NCBI GenBank assembly: GCA_028875725.1
Contig: JAPPCR010000006.1
Span: forward strand, 1,557,786-1,621,785
Origin: Acidobacteriota bacterium
GTDB lineage: Bacteria > Acidobacteriota > Thermoanaerobaculia > Multivoradales > Multivoraceae
Length of the DNA: 64,000 nucleotides
Direction: 5' to 3'
Shown: positions 47,939 through 57,420 of the stretch, one piece after another
How positions within the stretch are numbered: position 1 is the stretch's first letter
Layout: every line of letters starts with the position of its first letter
The notes under the pieces: generated by a model
What the model saw: the letters and a program-made list of their open reading frames with translations, nothing else
The model's database searches: none
What the model was told of the DNA's origin: nothing
Position numbers and translations under genes: made by a program

Positions 47939-49285
47939 GTGGAACGCTTCTATATTGAGACGTGGGGCTGCCAGATGAATGAACTGGACAGCCAGCGCAT
48001 GGCCGGGCAGTTGATGCAGCAGGGCATGCTGCCGACGCGCGCACTCGAAGAGGCCGACCTGATCCTCCTGAACTCCTGCTCGGTTCGCGAGAAGGCGGCC
48101 CAGAAGGCCTACTCCCGGCTGGGGGAGTACCGGCTGCTCAAACGGCTCCGTGCGAACCTCAGGATCGGATTCTGCGGCTGCGTGGCTCAGCAGGAGGGCG
48201 AAGAAGCGTTGCGCCGGATTCCCGATCTCGACTTCGTCGTCGGTACCGGCCGCGTAGGGGAACTCGGGTCGGTTCTCGGACGCAGCCGCAACGGAGAGCG
48301 CGTCCTGGCGGTTGGCTTCCCGGAGGACCGTCCGTACGACTTCGAGGCGATCAGCCGGGACACCGCTCACAAGGGCATGGTGACGATCATCGAGGGCTGC
48401 AACAAGCGCTGCACCTTCTGCGTCGTCCCGAACACAAGGGGAGCGGAGCGCTGCCGGCCGATGGCGGACATCCTGCGCGAGATCGAGCATCTTCTGGACT
48501 ACGGCTTCGTGGAGATCGAACTCCTGGGCCAGACCGTGAACCACTGGCGCGAACCTGCGCCGCCACTCGGCAGCGGCCGGGACCGGGACTTCGCCGACCT
48601 GCTGAACGCAGCCGCCGTCCTGCCTGGCCTGAAGCGCCTGCGCTTTGTGACCTCCTATCCGCGCGACTTCACGGACCGGATGATCCGCGCCGTAGCCCGC
48701 CACGAGAACATCTCGCCCTACCTTCACCTGCCGGTGCAGTCGGGATCGAATCGCGTGCTGCGCCGGATGGGCAGGGGATACACGGTTGAGGAGTACCTCG
48801 CGCTGGTAGACCGCCTGCGAGCGGCACGCGGGGGCCTCGCACTGTCCACCGACCTGATCGTCGGTTTTCCGGGCGAGTCCGAAGAGGACTTCCAGCGCAC
48901 CCTGGAGCTGGTCGAAACGGTACGTTTCGCGACGGTGTTCGCGTTCAAGTACAGCCCCAGGCCGAACACGGCGGCTATCCGGCTACCGGCGCCGGACCAG
49001 GTGCCCCGCGAGGTCGCCGACCAACGGTTGCAGCGTGTCTTCAAGGCACAGTCCCCGATCCAGCGCGCGCTGAACGAGGAACTCGTGGGCGCGGAGTTCG
49101 ACCTCCTCGTTACCGGTTGGAGTCGGCGTGCCGGACACCAGTCCGGGCGAACGGACTGTCACCGGATCGTCCACTTTTCGGTCGCCGACCGGCCCGTGGA
49201 AACGGGCTCGCTGGTACGGGTCCGGACGCTTCAAGCCTACGACCACTCCCTGATGGGCGAACTTCTCGCCAGTGGCGTAGGATGA
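47939..49285 (+). CDS. miaB: tRNA-2-methylthio-N6-dimethylallyladenosine synthase
   Basis: 448 aa methylthiotransferase. UPF0004 domain: YIETWGCQMNELDSQRM, NSCSVREKA and GFCGCVAQQEG supply the auxiliary-cluster cysteines. The radical-SAM motif is C-x3-C-x2-C at residues 154, 158 and 161 (EGCNKRCTFCVVPNTRG). A C-terminal TRAM domain ends near VRVRTLQAYDHSLMGEL. It thiomethylates i6A37 of tRNAs reading U-starting codons. The start is GTG at 47939. ATGA overlap with the next gene. Confidence 0.96.
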   Translation: MERFYIETWGCQMNELDSQRMAGQLMQQGMLPTRALEEADLILLNSCSVREKAAQKAYSRLGEYRLLKRLRANLRIGFCGCVAQQEGEEALRRIPDLDFVVGTGRVGELGSVLGRSRNGERVLAVGFPEDRPYDFEAISRDTAHKGMVTIIEGCNKRCTFCVVPNTRGAERCRPMADILREIEHLLDYGFVEIELLGQTVNHWREPAPPLGSGRDRDFADLLNAAAVLPGLKRLRFVTSYPRDFTDRMIRAVARHENISPYLHLPVQSGSNRVLRRMGRGYTVEEYLALVDRLRAARGGLALSTDLIVGFPGESEEDFQRTLELVETVRFATVFAFKYSPRPNTAAIRLPAPDQVPREVADQRLQRVFKAQSPIQRALNEELVGAEFDLLVTGWSRRAGHQSGRTDCHRIVHFSVADRPVETGSLVRVRTLQAYDHSLMGELLASGVG

Positions 49286-49869
49286 CCGGGATGACGGCGG
49301 ACGAGGTCAAGGCTCAGTCGACCCGCGGGGAATCCGAGGACCGGAAGATCCCGGCCGAGGTTCACGGCCTGATGATGGAGCCGAACTCCAACCAGCCGAT
49401 CGTGATCCTGCGCCTGCACGAGCATGACCCGGAAGAGAGCTCCGTCGTTCCGATCTGGATCGGGATCTTTGAGGCGGGCGCCATCCAGCTCGCGATCGAG
49501 GGCCGCGATCCCGGCCGGCCGATGACTCACGACCTGCTGAAGAACGCTCTCGACCTGGTGGGTGCCGAGGTCATCGAGGTGGTCGTGAGAGCGATCGAGG
49601 GAAACACGTTTCTGGCGGTGGTCGAGCTCGTCGAACGAACCGGCGAGCATCGCCTTCTCGATGCAAGGCCCAGCGACGCCATTGCCCTCGCCCTGCGCGC
49701 CGGTGCGCCACTCTTCGTCCGGCAATCCGTGGCCGATCTCGCGCGCGTCAAGCAGTCCGACCAGAGCGATGGCGCCGGCCAGACCCCCACGGCGGGAGCG
49801 GACGAGAAGAAGATGAAGAAGTGGCTGGAGGAACTCGACCCGAAGGCGTTGGGAAAGTACGAGATGTAG
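49282..49869 (+). CDS. DUF151 / bifunctional nuclease-family protein
   Basis: 195 aa. The BFN core is clear: EVHGLMMEPNSNQPIVILRL, VPIWIGIFEAGAIQLAIEGR, RPMTHDLLKNALDLVGAEV, VVRAIEGNTFLAVVELVE and the LDARPSDAIALALRAGAPLF block. Plant BFN1 has RNase and DNase activity; bacterial DUF151 proteins are widespread and largely unstudied. A charged tail with Lys repeats closes it (EKKMKKWLEEL). It overlaps the miaB stop by 4 bases, and the gene often follows miaB in several phyla. The in-frame upstream part inside miaB is not coding. Confidence 0.92.
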   Translation: MTGMTADEVKAQSTRGESEDRKIPAEVHGLMMEPNSNQPIVILRLHEHDPEESSVVPIWIGIFEAGAIQLAIEGRDPGRPMTHDLLKNALDLVGAEVIEVVVRAIEGNTFLAVVELVERTGEHRLLDARPSDAIALALRAGAPLFVRQSVADLARVKQSDQSDGAGQTPTAGADEKKMKKWLEELDPKALGKYEM

Positions 49870-49876
49870 CCGGCCG

Positions 49877-50791
49877 ATGCCGACGAAGGAAGGCGAGACC
49901 AGACCTGACACCGCACACACTGTCGGGGAAGTTCGCCGTCCCGACGGCCGCCCGGTCGGCCGGATGGTGCCTGTGGCCCGAATTGAGCCCGACCCGGATC
50001 AGCCTCGGCGCGAACTCGGAAGCCTGGACGGCCTGACCGCCTCGATTCGCGCCAGAGGCGTGCTAGAACCGATCCTGGCGCGGCCGATCGACCAGGTCGG
50101 CCCGGACGGGGGGACCTACCGCCGGTACCGGATCATCTCCGGTGAACGCCGCTTCCGCGCGGCGCGGCAGGCCGGACTCAGCGAGATTCCGTTGATCGAG
50201 ATGGAGGTCTCTCCCCGAGACGCCCTCGAAATCGCCCTGGTCGAGAACCTCCAGCGAGCCGATCTGACGCCGTTCGAGGAAGCCGAGGGCCTGAGAGCCC
50301 TGGTCGAACGCCATGGCTACACGCACGATCGGGTCGCTTCCGCGGTCGGCCGGTCCCGGGTCAGTGTCACGGAATCCCTCGGGCTCCTGCGCATGCCCGG
50401 AGCCGCGCGCGAAACCGCCGCCGAGCTCGGCGTGGCGTCGAGCAAGTCCATTCTGCTCGAGGTGATGAAGCTGGGCTCGGAGGCTTCGATGATCCGGATG
50501 CTGGAACGGATCGCGGAGCACGGCCTGACGCGCGCGGAGATTCGCGCCGAGATCCGGAAACGGCGATCCCTCGCGGATGAGCACGAAGCAGAGGCGGCCG
50601 CGGCCGAAACGGGCGCCACCAGGCAGGAAGCCGGGATGAAGGCTCACGTGTTCCGGTTTCGGTCGGGCGATGGCCGGTTCAGCGTGTCTCTCAGCTTTAG
50701 GCAGGAGGTCGTGGAAGAGAACGACCTCATCTTGGCTCTCGAGGAGCTTTTGGCCGAGCTTCGCCGGGGCCGGGACGAGCCGGGAGCCTAG
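49877..50791 (+). CDS. ParB/Spo0J-like partition or transcription-silencing protein
   Basis: 304 aa. The N-terminal ParB/sulfiredoxin domain is intact (VPVARIEPDPDQPRRELGSL, RIISGERRFRAARQAGL and the ALVENLQRADLTPFEEAEGL block with its N-box). A helix-turn-helix follows (DRVASAVGRSRVSVTESLGL). A long charged linker with Ala/Glu runs precedes a C-terminal domain (VFRFRSGDGRFSVSLSFRQE). No parA is adjacent and no parS-like inverted GTTTCAC sites were seen. It could be a Noc-like or stand-alone ParB-fold regulator. An inverted repeat of GGAGCC/GGCTCC surrounds its stop. Confidence 0.82.
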   Translation: MPTKEGETRPDTAHTVGEVRRPDGRPVGRMVPVARIEPDPDQPRRELGSLDGLTASIRARGVLEPILARPIDQVGPDGGTYRRYRIISGERRFRAARQAGLSEIPLIEMEVSPRDALEIALVENLQRADLTPFEEAEGLRALVERHGYTHDRVASAVGRSRVSVTESLGLLRMPGAARETAAELGVASSKSILLEVMKLGSEASMIRMLERIAEHGLTRAEIRAEIRKRRSLADEHEAEAAAAETGATRQEAGMKAHVFRFRSGDGRFSVSLSFRQEVVEENDLILALEELLAELRRGRDEPGA

Positions 50792-50798
50792 GGGCTCC
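50783..50798 (+). terminator. Possible stem-loop at the ParB-like gene's 3' end
   Basis: GGAGCC-TAGG-GGCTCC forms a perfect 6-bp stem that includes the TAG stop. No U-run follows, so it is at best a weak or Rho-associated terminator. Confidence 0.35.
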
Positions 50799-50863
50799 AC
50801 GCGAGAAGGTCTCGGCGGGGATCGTTTGCCGCTTGCCGCGCGTTCGTGCGTAGCGGGAGTCTG

Positions 50864-50877
50864 ATAATGTCCATTAT
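50864..50877. promoter_or_regulatory. AT-rich inverted repeat upstream of lptF/G
   Basis: ATAATG-TC-CATTAT, a perfect 6+6 inverted repeat in an otherwise GC-rich leader, 46 bases before the lptF/G start. It resembles half of a Fur-type or other dimeric regulator site, but the match to any consensus is partial. GATAAT within it could also be a -10 element. Confidence 0.4.
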
Positions 50878-50922
50878 GTAAACTCCAACACGGCCGCCGG
50901 CCGCCCGGGCCGATGAGTCAGA

Positions 50923-53364
50923 ATGGCGGCTGAGACCGCGATGTACCGACTCCTCGACCGCTACATCCTCCGTGAGACGACGGGGCCGCTCGTTCTCGGG
51001 CTCCTGGTGTTCACCTTCCTGGCCCTCATGCAGGAGCTCTTCCAGTACGCGGAGATGATCATCGGCCGGAACGTGGAGGCTGCGGTCGCGCTGCAGCTTC
51101 TGGCCTACAGCCTGCCGCACATCGTCGTCCTGTCGATCCCAATGGCCTTCCTGTTCGCGATCCTCATCGCGACGGGCCGCCTGGCAGCGGACAGCGAGCT
51201 GGTGGCGATGAGGGCCTCGGGTATCAGCCTCTGGGCCATCTACCGGCCGGTCCTGTTCATGAGCCTGGCCCTTGCGGGCCTGACCGGCTACCTGAGCACG
51301 GTCACGCTACCCGCGGGCAACAAGGCGATCAGCGAACTCCGCCTGTCGATTCTGACCCGAAACGTCAGTCAGCAGGTCAAGCCGAAGGTCTTCTACGACC
51401 AGCTTCAGGATCGTGTCCTCTACGTCTTCGAGACCCCCGAGAACGGCCAAGGCTGGCGAGGTGTCTTTCTCGCCGACGCCGTGCCGGGCCCGGAACAGCA
51501 GGTGATCGTGGGCGAGACCGGCCGGATCAACCTGAACCAGGCCACCGGCCAGGCGGTCCTGCGGTTCGGCGTCGCCGACGTCCACGAGGTGGACACCAAC
51601 AACCCGGGCGCCTACCAGCTCCAGCGACTCAGGGACGCCAACATCGCACTCGAGGACAGCCTCTTCCGGCACGAAGAGCGGCTGGTACTGGCGAAGGACG
51701 TCCGTTCCATGACTCTCCCCGAGCTCATCGAACGCACCGTGGAGCCCGGAAGGACCGCGTCGGAGCGGAACAGGGCGCTGGTCGAGATCCACAAGAAGTT
51801 CGCTATCCCGGCGGCCTGTCTGGTGTTCGGGCTCTACGGAATCCCGCTCGGTTTCCGGAACCGGCGGGGCGGCCGCTCTTCCGGTTTCCTCGTGTCGGTC
51901 GGCATTTTCCTCTTCTATTACGTCCTGCTGGGGAACGGAGAGGAGGCGGCAGCGAGCGGTCAGCTTCCCCCCTGGCTGGCCATGTGGGCGCCGAACATCG
52001 TTCTGAGCGTCCTCGGCACGTTCCTGCTGTGGCGCCGCAACCGGGACAAGAGCCTCATGATCAGCGCTCTCGACCGATTTGCGCGGGATCACCTGTGGCG
52101 GCGCTTCGCTCGCCTCGGGCGCCGGCGGGAGCTCCTGGGACGCAGGCGGCGCGCCCGGGAGCACCGGCTCGCGCGCGTACGGCCGCAGTCGCTGGCCTCC
52201 TCCCCCACTCCGGCTCGCGTGAAGGTCCGCGTGGAACCACCGGCCTTCCGCTTCCCCGGAGTCTTGGACCGTTACATCTTCGGCGTGTTCGTCCGGGTGC
52301 TGGCCGTGACGATCATGGCCGCGCTCGCCGTCTTCATCGTCTCGGACTTCACCCAGCTCGTCGACGAGATGCTCCGGAACAATGTCCGTTCCATTGTCTT
52401 CGTCGAGTACTACCAGTACCTGTCCCTCCAGGTCTTCTACGACAACGCGCCCGTTCTCGTCCTGGTCACGACGCTCGTCACCTTCGGCTTGCTGTCCCAG
52501 CGCAACGAAGTCGTAGCCGCCAAGGCGCTTGGGTTCAGCCTCTTTCGACTGGCCGTGCCGGCCCTGTTCGCAGCGGTCGGCGTCGCCCTCCTGAGCGCCG
52601 CCCTGGAGAACTCTGTGCTACCGGCCTCGAACGCGAAGGTCGTTGAAATGAGGGATCGGATACAGGGCGGTACCGGCCCGGTCAAGAGCTATCACCGGGC
52701 CGATCGTCAGTGGCGCTTCGCCCAGGAAGAGAACGGTGGCGGCTACATCTACAACTACCGGCACTACGACGCGGACCGCGCCACGTTGCAGCGCCTCCAG
52801 GTGTTCCGTTTCGACGCTCAACACAGGCTCACCCGGCGTCTCTACGCTGCCGCGGCCCGATACATCCCTGGCGACGACCAGGGCCGCTGGGAACTGGTGA
52901 ATGCCTGGATTCGGGAGTTCGACGGACTGAGAATCACCAACAGCCAGCGATTCGCCGGTCCCCAGCCGGTGGATCTTCCGGAGGAACCGGACTTCTTCAA
53001 CACGGAGGTGAAGTACGCGGAGCAGATGAACCGGCTCGAACTCCGCCGCCATATCGACGAACTCGTGGCCGCGGGAACGGACGTACCGGAGCTGGAGATG
53101 CAGCTCCACAACAAGACCGCGATGCCTGTCGTCAGCCTGGTGATGGCCCTGGTCGCGCTGCCTTTTGCCTTCCGCCTGGGCCGCCAGGGCGCCCTGTACG
53201 GCATTGGCATTTCCATCGTCGTGGGAATCGTGTACTACACCGTGATCAGCGTCTTCACGACACTGGGCCAGTCCGAGGCCCTGCCGCCGCTGATCGCTGC
53301 CTGGAGCCCCAACGCCCTGTTCGCGACGCTGGCGCTCTACCTCTTCCTGGGCGTGCGGACCTAA
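50923..53364 (+). CDS. LptF-LptG fused LPS permease
   Basis: 813 aa with two complete YjgP/YjgQ modules in tandem. Module 1 (residues about 1-370) has three N-terminal TMs (LVLGLLVFTFLALMQELFQY), the periplasmic jellyroll and three C-terminal TMs (FAIPAACLVFGLYGIPLGFR). A basic linker of about 60 residues follows (LGRRRELLGRRRRAREHRL). Module 2 begins at FRFPGVLDRYIFGVFVRVLA with a second set of TMs and a jellyroll, ending VVSLVMALVALPFAFRLGRQ. LptF and LptG are normally separate genes, forming the LptB2FG channel. A start at 50923 or an internal ATG at 50941 are both possible. Confidence 0.92.
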   Translation: MAAETAMYRLLDRYILRETTGPLVLGLLVFTFLALMQELFQYAEMIIGRNVEAAVALQLLAYSLPHIVVLSIPMAFLFAILIATGRLAADSELVAMRASGISLWAIYRPVLFMSLALAGLTGYLSTVTLPAGNKAISELRLSILTRNVSQQVKPKVFYDQLQDRVLYVFETPENGQGWRGVFLADAVPGPEQQVIVGETGRINLNQATGQAVLRFGVADVHEVDTNNPGAYQLQRLRDANIALEDSLFRHEERLVLAKDVRSMTLPELIERTVEPGRTASERNRALVEIHKKFAIPAACLVFGLYGIPLGFRNRRGGRSSGFLVSVGIFLFYYVLLGNGEEAAASGQLPPWLAMWAPNIVLSVLGTFLLWRRNRDKSLMISALDRFARDHLWRRFARLGRRRELLGRRRRAREHRLARVRPQSLASSPTPARVKVRVEPPAFRFPGVLDRYIFGVFVRVLAVTIMAALAVFIVSDFTQLVDEMLRNNVRSIVFVEYYQYLSLQVFYDNAPVLVLVTTLVTFGLLSQRNEVVAAKALGFSLFRLAVPALFAAVGVALLSAALENSVLPASNAKVVEMRDRIQGGTGPVKSYHRADRQWRFAQEENGGGYIYNYRHYDADRATLQRLQVFRFDAQHRLTRRLYAAAARYIPGDDQGRWELVNAWIREFDGLRITNSQRFAGPQPVDLPEEPDFFNTEVKYAEQMNRLELRRHIDELVAAGTDVPELEMQLHNKTAMPVVSLVMALVALPFAFRLGRQGALYGIGISIVVGIVYYTVISVFTTLGQSEALPPLIAAWSPNALFATLALYLFLGVRT

Positions 53365-53379
53365 GCGTCGGCCGCCGGC

Positions 53380-54561
53380 TCAGGCGACCGCGCGACGAAG
53401 CGTGGGGGCCCGGTCGACCCGCTCCCAGGGGAACTCGGACCGCCCGAAATGGCCATAGGCCGCGGTCTGGAGGTAGCGCGGCTGACGCAGATGCAGCTCG
53501 TCGATGATCGCGAGTGGCTCGAGAGCGAACTCACTCACGACGATCTCCTCGAGCAGCCGGTCGGAGAGCCCCTCGCGGGCGGTGCCGAAGGAGTCCACGT
53601 AGACCGAAACCGGCCTGGCGACACCGATGGCGTACGCCAGTTGCACCTCCAGCCGATCGGCCATCCCGGCCGCCACGAGATTCTTCGCCACGTAGCGGGC
53701 CATGTAGCTGGCGGAGCGGTCCACCTTGGTCGGATCCTTGCCGGAGAACGCGCCGCCGCCGTGGTGACCGACGCCACCGTAGGTATCGACGATGATCTTC
53801 CGGCCCGTCAGCCCGCAGTCCCCCTGCGGACCGCCGGTCACGAAGTTGCCGGTCGGATTGACGTGGAGCTTTGTTTTTCGGGCGCCGTCCTCGCGATACA
53901 GATCGCCCGGTAGCGAGGCCCGCACCACATGTTCACGCACGACCCGTTCGATCTCATCGTGCTCGACACCGGCCGCGTGCTGAGTGGAAACGACGACTGT
54001 GTGGACCCGGTGGGCTTTCCCATCCTCCCCGTACTCGACGGTGACCTGGGACTTTCCGTCCGGACGCAGCCAGTCGAAGTCCCCCGAACGGCGCAGTTCG
54101 GCGAGCCGCCGCGTCAGGCGATGCGCCAGCTCGATCGGCAGCGGCATGAAGTCGGCCGTCTCACGGCAGGCGTAGCCGAACATCATTCCCTGGTCACCGG
54201 CGCCGCCCTTGTCGACACCGAGGGCGATGTCCGCGGATTGCTCGTCGAGCCGAACCTGCACTTCGCAGTCGTCGGCGCCGAAGCCGGCCCCCCTGTCGCC
54301 ATAGCCGATGTCGCGGATCGTCTTTCGCGCCACGGCCTCGTAGTCGATCTCGTCGTCGCCGGAACGAAGCGTGATTTCGCCAGCGAGCACCACGAGGTCG
54401 GTGCTGACCAGCGTCTCGCACGCCACTCGGGCCCTCGGATCCCGGCTCAGTGCGGCATCGAGGACGGCGTCCGAGATCTGGTCCGCGACCTTGTCGGGAT
54501 GTCCCTCGGTAACCGACTCGGAAGTGAACAACCGGCGCATTCCGGTCGCGGGCCTCGACAT
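53380..54561 (-). CDS. metK: S-adenosylmethionine synthetase
   Basis: 393 aa, makes SAM from methionine and ATP. Diagnostic motifs: [20 protein letters not shown] at the N terminus, [16 protein letters not shown], the ATP P-loop [20 protein letters not shown], and [20 protein letters not shown]. The open frame reaches 54627, but the conserved core starts at [12 protein letters not shown] at 54561 (or 54540) is appropriate. No SAM riboswitch was seen in the short leader. It converges on lptF/G with a 15-base gap and diverges from the methyltransferase gene. Confidence 0.97.
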   Translation of the reverse strand: MSRPATGMRRLFTSESVTEGHPDKVADQISDAVLDAALSRDPRARVACETLVSTDLVVLAGEITLRSGDDEIDYEAVARKTIRDIGYGDRGAGFGADDCEVQVRLDEQSADIALGVDKGGAGDQGMMFGYACRETADFMPLPIELAHRLTRRLAELRRSGDFDWLRPDGKSQVTVEYGEDGKAHRVHTVVVSTQHAAGVEHDEIERVVREHVVRASLPGDLYREDGARKTKLHVNPTGNFVTGGPQGDCGLTGRKIIVDTYGGVGHHGGGAFSGKDPTKVDRSASYMARYVAKNLVAAGMADRLEVQLAYAIGVARPVSVYVDSFGTAREGLSDRLLEEIVVSEFALEPLAIIDELHLRQPRYLQTAAYGHFGRSEFPWERVDRAPTLRRAVA

Positions 54562-54650
54562 GGGCCGCGACACTAGCAAGTTCCAGGACAGAATCCACGC
54601 CCGGGGGCTTCCCACGCGAGCCGGCATCGGTCCATAACATCGCCAGCGTC

Positions 54651-55475
54651 ATGATCCGCAGCCGGAGCAACCCACAGGTCAGGACGATTCGTCGACTGCG
54701 CAGCAGCTACGGCCGCAGGAACGCGGATCTCCTCCTTCTCGAGGGCCCGCACCTCGCAACAGCCGCCGCCGAAGCCGGCCTCACCGTGCGGCACCTACTG
54801 GTCACCCCCGACTTCCAGGTACGGCACGCCGAACTCGTAGACCGTGTCGAGCACGAGTCCGGTACCCGTGCCGCCCCGATCGACCCAGAGCGTCTCCGCG
54901 AACAGGCGGACGCGGACGCTCCCCAGGGAATCGCCGCCATCGCCGAACCGCCTCGCACCTGGAAGACGGCCGAGAGCACAGCCCCCCCGCTTGATCCCGG
55001 CCTTCATCTCTACGCCGACGGCATCCAGGATCCGGGCAACCTCGGCGCCATGGCCCGATCAGCCGAAGCCGCCGGCGCCGCGTCCCTGCTTCTCTCCCCG
55101 GGCACCGCCCGGGCCAGTCACCCTCGAGCACTCCGAGCCTCCGCCGGCAGTCTGCTACGTATTCGGCTATGGACCGACGTCGGCGTGGACCAACTCCCTC
55201 CCGATGCCCGCTGTCTGGCCCTGACGCCCGACTCCGCGGATCCGGAGTCGCCGCCCTCCGTCCCCCTGTTCTCCAGCGACGGCGAACCCCTGCCCCTCTC
55301 CCCCACCGACGCGCTCATTCTGGCCGTCGGCAGCGAGAGCAGAGGCCTTTCGGCCCCACTCCTGGATCGTGCCGACCTCCTCCTCTCCATTCCCACTGTC
55401 GCTGCCGTCCAGTCCCTGAACGCCACCGTCGCAGCCTCGCTCGCCTTGTTCGAACTTCGCCGCCTGCTCGACTAG
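54651..55475 (+). CDS. SpoU/TrmH-family RNA 2'-O-methyltransferase
   Basis: 274 aa with a trefoil-knot SPOUT fold. An N-terminal L30e-like substrate-binding domain (RTIRRLRSSYGRRNADLLLL) precedes the SAM domain. Motif 1 is DGIQDPGNLGAMARSAEAAG, motif 2 AVGSESRGLS and motif 3 VQSLNATVAASLALFELRR with the catalytic Asn and Ser. The RlmB- or TrmH-type target (23S rRNA or tRNA) cannot be told apart. Proline-rich surface loops such as PLFSSDGEPLPLSPTD are longer than usual. Confidence 0.9.
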   Translation: MIRSRSNPQVRTIRRLRSSYGRRNADLLLLEGPHLATAAAEAGLTVRHLLVTPDFQVRHAELVDRVEHESGTRAAPIDPERLREQADADAPQGIAAIAEPPRTWKTAESTAPPLDPGLHLYADGIQDPGNLGAMARSAEAAGAASLLLSPGTARASHPRALRASAGSLLRIRLWTDVGVDQLPPDARCLALTPDSADPESPPSVPLFSSDGEPLPLSPTDALILAVGSESRGLSAPLLDRADLLLSIPTVAAVQSLNATVAASLALFELRRLLD

Positions 55476-55568
55476 CAGAGCGACCTCTTCCCACTTTCTC
55501 CGATCAGCCAACCCGTCCGGAGCTTCCGATGGCGCGCCGTCCGACGCCGTCATGTCAGCCGGGGGCCG

Positions 55569-56489
55569 CTACGCCGACTGACGTCGCGCCTTCAACAGGC
55601 GCGTCAACGCCGGCGCGACGTCGTGGAGGTCGGCGACGATGCCGTAGTCGGCGACGCTGAAGATCGGCGCCTCGGGGTCCTTGTTGATGGCGACGATGAT
55701 GCGAGAGCCGCTCATGCCCATCAAGTGCTGGATCGAGCCGGATACGCCGAGGGCGACGTAGAGGTTGGGAGTGACGATGTGGCCGCTCGAGCCGACCTGG
55801 TGCTCGCGAGGCAACCAGCCGTTGTCGACCACGGGCCGGCTTGCTCCGAGTTCGGCGTCGAGCGCCGCGGCCAGGTCGGCCGCGACGGAGACCTCGTCGG
55901 GTCCGCCGACCCCGCGACCGGCCGTCACGATCCGCTCCGCGCTGGCCAGATCGACGCCGCCGCCGCTCGCCGCTTCGCGACCGAGGATCTCCCGCTCCTG
56001 GTGTTCTTCGATGTCGGCCGGCCGACCGACCTCGAAGACGCCGTGCGGCGACGGTGCGGGACCGGCGCCGCCGAACGCGCCGACCTGCACCGTGGCGACG
56101 ACCGTTCGCTTCTTCGGTCGAACGTCGGCCCGGAGCCTGGCCTGGAAGATGGACCGACGGAAACGGAGGCCGCCGTCATCGTCGAGCGACGCCCCGCTGA
56201 CCGAGGCGACGTAGGCGGCACCGAGCCGTACCGCAAGTCGTGGCGCGTACTCGGCCGACTGGTAGGTGTGCGGCAGGAGAACGACGATCGGCCGCTCCGG
56301 ATCCTCACCGTCCCCCTGCGAGATCAGGGCGTGAAGCGCTTCGGCGTAGAGTCCCGGCGCATAGGGCCCGAGACGCTCCTCCTCCAGAAGGGCGACCCCG
56401 CAGTTCCCGCCGAGCGCTCGTCCGCAAGCGCGGACTTCCTGCGTCCCCGGTCCGCCGCGAGTGTCTTCGACCAGCCATACGGCGGGCAC
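55569..56489 (-). CDS. etfA: Electron transfer flavoprotein subunit alpha
   Basis: 306 aa. The C-terminal FAD domain is diagnostic: [40 protein letters not shown] and [20 protein letters not shown]. The N-terminal part is short and starts at a GTG (56489). It accepts electrons from acyl-CoA dehydrogenases or related flavoenzymes. It lies 8 bases after etfB, in the usual order. No etf-quinone oxidoreductase or acyl-CoA dehydrogenase is in the window; the enoyl-CoA hydratase at 24225 is the only other beta-oxidation-like gene. Confidence 0.95.
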   Translation of the reverse strand: MPAVWLVEDTRGGPGTQEVRACGRALGGNCGVALLEEERLGPYAPGLYAEALHALISQGDGEDPERPIVVLLPHTYQSAEYAPRLAVRLGAAYVASVSGASLDDDGGLRFRRSIFQARLRADVRPKKRTVVATVQVGAFGGAGPAPSPHGVFEVGRPADIEEHQEREILGREAASGGGVDLASAERIVTAGRGVGGPDEVSVAADLAAALDAELGASRPVVDNGWLPREHQVGSSGHIVTPNLYVALGVSGSIQHLMGMSGSRIIVAINKDPEAPIFSVADYGIVADLHDVAPALTRLLKARRQSA

Positions 56490-56497
56490 TGGCGCGT

Positions 56498-57310
56498 TCA
56501 GAGCACCGCCTCCCGCTCGAGATGCGCGATCAGCTCCCCCGCGGCCGCTTCGGCCGAAGCGCCGTCGATCACCACGCCGCCGGCGCCGGCCGGCGGTAGG
56601 CTGACGGCCTCGATTTCAATCCCGGCGCCCGCCGCACCCACCAGCCCGGGATCGACGCCCAGAACCGAGCAATCCTCGCGGCGTAGCGGCTTCTTGCGGG
56701 CCTGGAGCGTTCCCCGCAGGGAAGCGAAACGCGGTCTGTTGATGCCGGCCTGAATCGCCAGTACGGCCGGCAGCTTCAACCCCAGGACCTCGTTCATGCC
56801 GCCTTCCAGCTCGCGCACGATACGCAGCGACCTGCTGCGGGAGTCCAGTTCGACTGCCATGATCAGCCAGGCGTAGGGACAGCTCAGGACTTCGGCGATC
56901 ACCGCCGGAGTCGCCGCCTGCCCGAGATCGTCCGACTGGGCTCCGGTCAGCACGAGGTCGCACCGCTCTCCCGCCAGCGCCGCCGCCAGGGCGTGTCCGT
57001 CGGCGATCGCGTCGCCTCCCTGCAGCGCCTCGTCCGCAACGTGAACGGCGCGGTCGGCACCCAGCGCCAGGGCCTTTCTCAGAGCTTCCTCGACCCGTGC
57101 CGGACCGAGGCTGAACACGACAAGCTCGGGGCGCTCCTCCCCGCGCGACACCTCCGCTTCGGCAAGCAGAAGCGCCTCCTCCAGCGCACACAAGTCACAA
57201 CTGGAGATCACCCAGTTCAGATCGCTGTCGTCGATCCACCGTCCGGAGTCCGCGATCCGCAGTTGCGAATCCGTATCCGGTACCTGTTTGACGCAGACTC
57301 CGATCCTCAA
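56498..57310 (-). CDS. etfB: Electron transfer flavoprotein subunit beta
   Basis: 270 aa. AMP/FAD-domain signatures: RIGVCVKQVPDTDSQLRI at the N terminus, LNWVISSCDLCALEEALLLA, LVLTGAQSDDLGQAATPAVI and VVRELEGGMNEVLGLKLPAV-type motifs. The start is TTG at 57310, preceded by GGAGGAG; the longer open frame from 57373 would add an unusual basic extension. Diverges from the tol operon. Confidence 0.94.
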   Translation of the reverse strand: MRIGVCVKQVPDTDSQLRIADSGRWIDDSDLNWVISSCDLCALEEALLLAEAEVSRGEERPELVVFSLGPARVEEALRKALALGADRAVHVADEALQGGDAIADGHALAAALAGERCDLVLTGAQSDDLGQAATPAVIAEVLSCPYAWLIMAVELDSRSRSLRIVRELEGGMNEVLGLKLPAVLAIQAGINRPRFASLRGTLQARKKPLRREDCSVLGVDPGLVGAAGAGIEIEAVSLPPAGAGGVVIDGASAEAAAGELIAHLEREAVL

Positions 57311-57420
57311 CCTCTCCTCCCGCGCCTCTCTCCAAAGACACTCCGCCTGTGGCGCGCGAGCATAGCGTCGCACCCGCGAGTGCCGAAGCCGGCTCCCGGC
57401 CGGGCCCGGTACGCCAAGCT

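Noticed and set aside
49877..50791. Replication origin or partition locus at the ParB-like gene
   Set aside because: No dnaA, dnaN, parA, DnaA-box cluster or parS sites were seen nearby.
54562..54650. SAM riboswitch in front of metK
   Set aside because: Only about 90 bases separate metK from the divergent gene, and no SAM-aptamer stem pattern could be recognised.
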